Program-made: the position numbers and the translations under genes
Assembly (NCBI RefSeq): GCF_900103805.1
Contig: NZ_FNIB01000001.1
Coordinates: 62,001 to 126,000, forward strand
Length of the DNA stretch: 64,000 nucleotides
Source of the DNA: Cryobacterium flavum
GTDB lineage: Bacteria; Actinomycetota; Actinomycetes; Actinomycetales; Microbacteriaceae
Direction: 5' to 3'
The notes under the pieces: generated by a model
The model's database searches: none
What the model was told of the DNA's origin: nothing
Seen by the model: the letters and a program-made list of their open reading frames with translations, nothing else
Shown here: one piece after another, positions 61,080-64,000 of the stretch
How positions within the stretch are numbered: position 1 is the stretch's first letter
Layout: the number at the start of each line of letters is the position of its first letter

Positions 61080-62066
61080 TCAGTGTTCTCGCGACATTTT
61101 CGCCCGGGGGTCATGGTGCGACAAACGTTCCAGCAGGTAATCAACCTCGGCCTTGGTTGTTTCTGTCATTCGGCCGGACGGTGACCGTTGGGCTGCGGAA
61201 GCGAGAACACCACGGCGCGCGAAGACGTACTTGCGAACCGCCAGACCGATTCCCGGCTGCTGCTCGTAACGAATAAGCGGCAGGTGGGCGTCGAACAGGT
61301 CGTGGGCCGCGTCGCGGTTCCCCGCAGCGGCCAACGCTACCGTGTCGACGAGCATTTCCGGAAAGCAATAGCCGGTCATGGCGCCGTCGGCACCACGTTC
61401 CGTTTCGAAGTCCAGAAAGAGGCCGCCATTGCCGCAGAGGATCGACAGCCGAGGCATGCTGCCGTCAGCTTCATAGCCGCGCAGGGTGGTGATCTTCTCG
61501 AGCCCCGGCCAATCCTCGTGCTTGAGCATGAGGGCGTTGTCGTTCTCGAGGGCAATCCGTCGAATCACCTGGGGCGTCATCACCACCGAGAAGGTCAGCG
61601 GGTAATCCTGGATAACGAACGGTGTTTCGGCGCCGATGGCCGCACTGGCACCCGCGTAGTAACCCACGATTTGATCGTCGGTGCGCAGCGAAACGGGTGG
61701 GGCAATCATGACGCCCGCCGCTCCGGCATCCATCACGGCCGCCGTTAGGGCCTGCATCGCCGCAAAGCCCGGTGCGGACGCTCCGACGATGATGGGAAAG
61801 GTCGTGCGTTCCACGAACCGCGTGGCGATCCGCACGGCTTCCTCGGCCGAGAGCTTCGGTGCTTCGCCGAGCTGTCCCAGAACGGTCAGCCCATCGACAC
61901 CAGACTCGTTGTAGAACTCGATCAGGCGGTCGAGCGAGACGTAGTCCACCGCCCCGTCCTCGAGGAAGGGGGTGGGGGCGATGGCGTAGACCCCGGCGGT
62001 AGAACGCGAAAATGCTCCCGCCTTCGCCATCGTGCTAGCCGTGTGCGCAGTCATCCGCTCAGACAC
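61080..62066 (-). CDS. Dihydrodipicolinate synthase family protein
   Basis: This 328-residue DapA/N-acetylneuraminate lyase-family aldolase has the start region YAIAPTPFLEDGAVDYVSL near residue 28. The Tyr in QDYPLTFS near 154 and the Schiff-base Lys in NALMLKHEDWPG near 183 are present. GQLGEAPKLSAEEAVRIA near residue 68 differs from lysine-pathway DapA, so a catabolic keto-acid aldolase or dehydratase is likely. The start is GTG 62066, overlapping the SDR stop by 8 bp, or ATG 62054. Confidence 0.88.
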   Translation of the reverse strand: MSERMTAHTASTMAKAGAFSRSTAGVYAIAPTPFLEDGAVDYVSLDRLIEFYNESGVDGLTVLGQLGEAPKLSAEEAVRIATRFVERTTFPIIVGASAPGFAAMQALTAAVMDAGAAGVMIAPPVSLRTDDQIVGYYAGASAAIGAETPFVIQDYPLTFSVVMTPQVIRRIALENDNALMLKHEDWPGLEKITTLRGYEADGSMPRLSILCGNGGLFLDFETERGADGAMTGYCFPEMLVDTVALAAAGNRDAAHDLFDAHLPLIRYEQQPGIGLAVRKYVFARRGVLASAAQRSPSGRMTETTKAEVDYLLERLSHHDPRAKMSREH

Positions 62067-62844
62067 TGGCGATCAATCCTCCATCAATACGAATGGTCGA
62101 CCCGGTGATGTAGGAAGCCGCCTCGCTGGCCAGGAACGCGACCGTTTTGCCGTACTCATCGGGGGTGCCGTAGCGGCCGAGCGGAATAGCGGCTTCGCTC
62201 TCGGCGGTCACGTCGGCCACCGCACGATTCTCGCGTGTCGCCTTCGCTTCGTCGAGAAAGGCGATGCGGCCAGTAAGGATGCGGCCGGGCAGCACGGTGT
62301 TCGCGGTGATGCCATCGCCACCGACTTCGCGTGCCAGGGTCTTTGACCACCCGACCAGGGTCGACCGCAGGGCATTCGACAATCCCAGATTCGGGATGGG
62401 GGCGATCACTCCCGAACTCGTGCTCGTGATGATGCGACCCCACTGTCGTTCGCGCATTCCGGGAAGCACTCGATCGGTCAGTGCGATCACCGGAAGGACC
62501 ATCGATTGGAAGTAGCTGGTCCACTCTGCGGCGGGTACTCCGCTGACCGGCGTTGGTTTGGGTCCGCCGGTCATATTGATGAGGATGTCGATTCCGCCCA
62601 GGCGCTGTTCAATCAGGCTGACCTGTCGGTCCATCTCGACCAGATCGGCGAGGTCCCAGGCGAAGGCTTCGGCTCGGCCTCCGGCGTCGGTGATGGCGCT
62701 GACGGTGGCAGCGGCCCCCGCCAGGGTTCTGCTGGCGACAGCGACAGAAACTCCCTCGGCGGCCAGGGCGCGGGCGATGGCTCCTCCCAGGCCACCGCCG
62801 GCACCCAGCACGAGTGCCGTTTTCGTTCCGATTCCTAGGTCCAT
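62059..62844 (-). CDS. SDR-family protein lacking the usual catalytic Tyr
   Basis: This 261-residue protein has the SDR cofactor motif LGAGGGLGGAIARAL near residue 13 and the catalytic-type Ser in TSTSSGVIAP near residue 145. Where YxxxK is expected, the sequence is NLGLSNALRSTLVGWSKTLA, with no Tyr. This divergent SDR type is known in bacteria, but the mechanism must differ or the protein may not be a simple dehydrogenase. GAAAGGATCACC precedes the ATG. It is the second gene of the operon. Confidence 0.85.
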   Translation of the reverse strand: MDLGIGTKTALVLGAGGGLGGAIARALAAEGVSVAVASRTLAGAAATVSAITDAGGRAEAFAWDLADLVEMDRQVSLIEQRLGGIDILINMTGGPKPTPVSGVPAAEWTSYFQSMVLPVIALTDRVLPGMRERQWGRIITSTSSGVIAPIPNLGLSNALRSTLVGWSKTLAREVGGDGITANTVLPGRILTGRIAFLDEAKATRENRAVADVTAESEAAIPLGRYGTPDEYGKTVAFLASEAASYITGSTIRIDGGLIASV

Positions 62845-62872
62845 GGTGATCCTTTCGTTGACGTGCCGGCGG

Positions 62873-63748
62873 TCAGTTCTCGTTGCGCGCGAGCGTGGAT
62901 TCGAGCAGCCAAGCTACCGCTGAGTCAATGTGATCTGCCGTGCCCGAAGGTGCCGGGCTTTCGCGCAGGGAACGAATCGTCTGCTCGTAACGCCCTGACG
63001 TGCCGGCGAGTACCGTTCCCGGCAGGCCGATGTCATTCAGCTGGGCGATGGCCCGATGAACCTCGTGGGATCGCCGCTCGGCGTGCACCACGTGCGTGCG
63101 CACGATGGCGTTGAGAAATTGCGTGAATCCGGCCTGGTTGATGTCGTCGAGAACCAGGTACAGCTCGTCCCGAACACCCTGGCTCTCGGCCGCGATCAGG
63201 CATTCCACTCCGAGGGCTTCCAGCCCCTTGGTGAGCACCGTGCGCAAAAGCTTCAACGTCATGGCATCGCCCGGTTCACCATCGGCGAGTGCACGGGCCG
63301 GGGCCTGAACCGTCGCGAAATCGGCCAGCGCGGTTTCCGCTCGAGGCCCGGCGAGCAGGATCGGGGTCTGCAACCCGGTGAGTGCGATGGCGCCCATGAT
63401 CGCGGCGTCGACATACGCGACGTTCCTGGCGGACATCCGCTGGCCCATTTCTTTCTTGCCCGCGGTGGTCGCGGTACTCAGATCGACGTAGACCGTGTCG
63501 GCACGAAGAAAAGGCAGGGCGGCTTCGGCCGCGCTGTCTGCGACATCGCCGGGCACGCAGGCCCAGACCCGATCTACCTCGCCGAGCCACTCGCCAATGG
63601 TTTCCTTCAACTCGACGTCGAGGTGCCGGGCGCATTCCCGGGCTTGCGATGAGGGGAACGAATCGCACAGCACCACGTCGAATGCCGCTGCCGCGGCGGC
63701 AGCATAGAGCCGTCCGACCTCGCCACAACCGATGATGGCCAGCTTCAT
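62873..63748 (-). CDS. 6-phosphogluconate/3-hydroxyisobutyrate dehydrogenase-like protein
   Basis: The 291 residues from ATG 63748 (CAGGAA upstream) begin with the Rossmann motif LAIIGCGEVGRLYA. The frame is open to 63952, but the extra N-terminus is not family-like. The NAD domain is followed by a helical C-terminal domain (GDAMTLKLLRTVLTKGLEAL, VRDELYLVLDDINQ) like the DUF1932-type proteins. A beta-hydroxyacid dehydrogenase role is inferred from fold and context. It heads the minus-strand operon. Confidence 0.85.
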   Translation of the reverse strand: MKLAIIGCGEVGRLYAAAAAAAFDVVLCDSFPSSQARECARHLDVELKETIGEWLGEVDRVWACVPGDVADSAAEAALPFLRADTVYVDLSTATTAGKKEMGQRMSARNVAYVDAAIMGAIALTGLQTPILLAGPRAETALADFATVQAPARALADGEPGDAMTLKLLRTVLTKGLEALGVECLIAAESQGVRDELYLVLDDINQAGFTQFLNAIVRTHVVHAERRSHEVHRAIAQLNDIGLPGTVLAGTSGRYEQTIRSLRESPAPSGTADHIDSAVAWLLESTLARNEN

Positions 63749-63957
63749 TGGGTTCCTGTCCATCGAATTGATTGGGTTCACACTAACTGCATTGATCCCG
63801 ACTGTACGAAATTTAGACAATCCTGTCAATGTTGAGGAATTACATGCCGATAATTCGGGTTTGTTGACGTAGATGGTACGACGAATGTATAAATGTACAG
63901 AGGGATGATCACATTCCCAAGCCCGCTCGAACCAATGAAGTTTGGAGCACACAGCTC
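63749..63957. promoter_or_regulatory. Divergent control region at the right edge
   Basis: This 209-bp AT-rich region lies between the 6PGDH-like gene and a plus-strand gene cut by the window end. It contains TTAGACAATCCTGTCAAT (63813-63830), an imperfect palindrome with GACA/TGTC half-sites, and TGTATAAATGTACA (63886-63899), which shares the TGTACA core with the palindrome before the operon's GntR gene. Confidence 0.5.
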
Positions 63958-64000
63958 ATGACCATCCGCTCTCGTTCAATCCCGCAACGACGCACAGTAC
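63958..64000 (+). CDS. Start of a gene truncated by the window edge
   Basis: ATG 63958 follows TTTGGAGCACACAGCTC, a good ribosome site. Only 14 codons are visible (MTIRSRSIPQRRTV). The basic run is compatible with the start of a signal peptide, so a substrate-binding protein is possible, but nothing firm can be said. Confidence 0.45.
   Translation, partial: MTIRSRSIPQRRTV

Noticed and set aside
61080..62066. Lysine-pathway DapA
   Set aside because: The segment around GQLGEAPKLS and the SDR/GntR neighbourhood do not fit lysine biosynthesis; only the family is assigned.

Overview
The window is a 64-kb piece of a high-GC actinobacterial chromosome. Actinobacterial-type purL, purA, pyrE and DUF3151 genes, a DUF222/HNH gene, coenzyme F420 genes and a very frequent GGATGC/GCATCC hexamer suggest the family Microbacteriaceae. 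That placement is an inference. No rRNA, tRNA, CRISPR array or complete insertion sequence was seen.

Layout. (1) 1-22.3 kb is mostly housekeeping: the 3' end of an acyl-CoA synthetase, an EEP phosphatase, purL, a DUF559-type endonuclease-like gene, an aldo/keto reductase, an SDR, a chorismate mutase, an EamA exporter, a GNAT, purA with a DUF3151 gene, an SPOUT methyltransferase, an mntH-mntR pair, a DUF4143 ATPase, a HAD phosphatase, a zinc alcohol dehydrogenase, a septum-formation-like protein, pyrE and a LysR regulator. (2) 22.3-34.1 kb is a minus-strand operon for reductive pyrimidine (or hydantoin) breakdown: nitrilase-type ureidopropionase, dihydropyrimidinase, an LLM-class F420-type oxidoreductase, a four-gene ABC importer, an omega-aminotransferase and malonate-semialdehyde dehydrogenase. 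A divergent MocR-type regulator flanks it. (3) 34.1-44.9 kb is a coenzyme F420 locus: fgd, a putative F420-0 ABC transporter, cofD, cofC (overlapped by a vapBC toxin-antitoxin pair), cofE and a second Fgd-like LLM oxidoreductase. A DUF222/HNH gene sits inside it. (4) 44.9-48 kb holds xthA, a monooxygenase-like membrane protein and putP. (5) 48-64 kb is a catabolic island: an IlvD/Edd dehydratase, a large FAD/Fe-S 2-hydroxyacid dehydrogenase, SDR, carboxymuconolactone-decarboxylase-like protein, class III CoA-transferase, glutaryl-CoA-dehydrogenase-like enzyme, two GntR regulators, FAH hydrolase, L-2-hydroxyglutarate oxidase and cupin. It ends with a DapA-family/SDR/6PGDH-like operon with its own GntR, divergent from a truncated gene at the right edge.

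How the genes fit together. In region 2 the operon supplies every step from dihydropyrimidine to acetyl-CoA plus an importer, but no classical dihydropyrimidine dehydrogenase. The embedded LLM oxidoreductase is a candidate for the missing redox step, and the neighbouring F420 locus would supply and reduce its cofactor. In region 5 the CoA-transferase/acyl-CoA dehydrogenase pair together with two 2-hydroxyacid oxidases points to glutarate or 2-hydroxyglutarate metabolism.

Non-coding structure is unusually rich. There are four copies of a ~60-bp palindrome that looks like a bidirectional intrinsic terminator and a fifth relative with a changed core. GGATGC/GCATCC occurs as inverted pairs in two intergenic hairpins. 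Several direct repeats and palindromes look like operators, and there are two simple tandem repeats.
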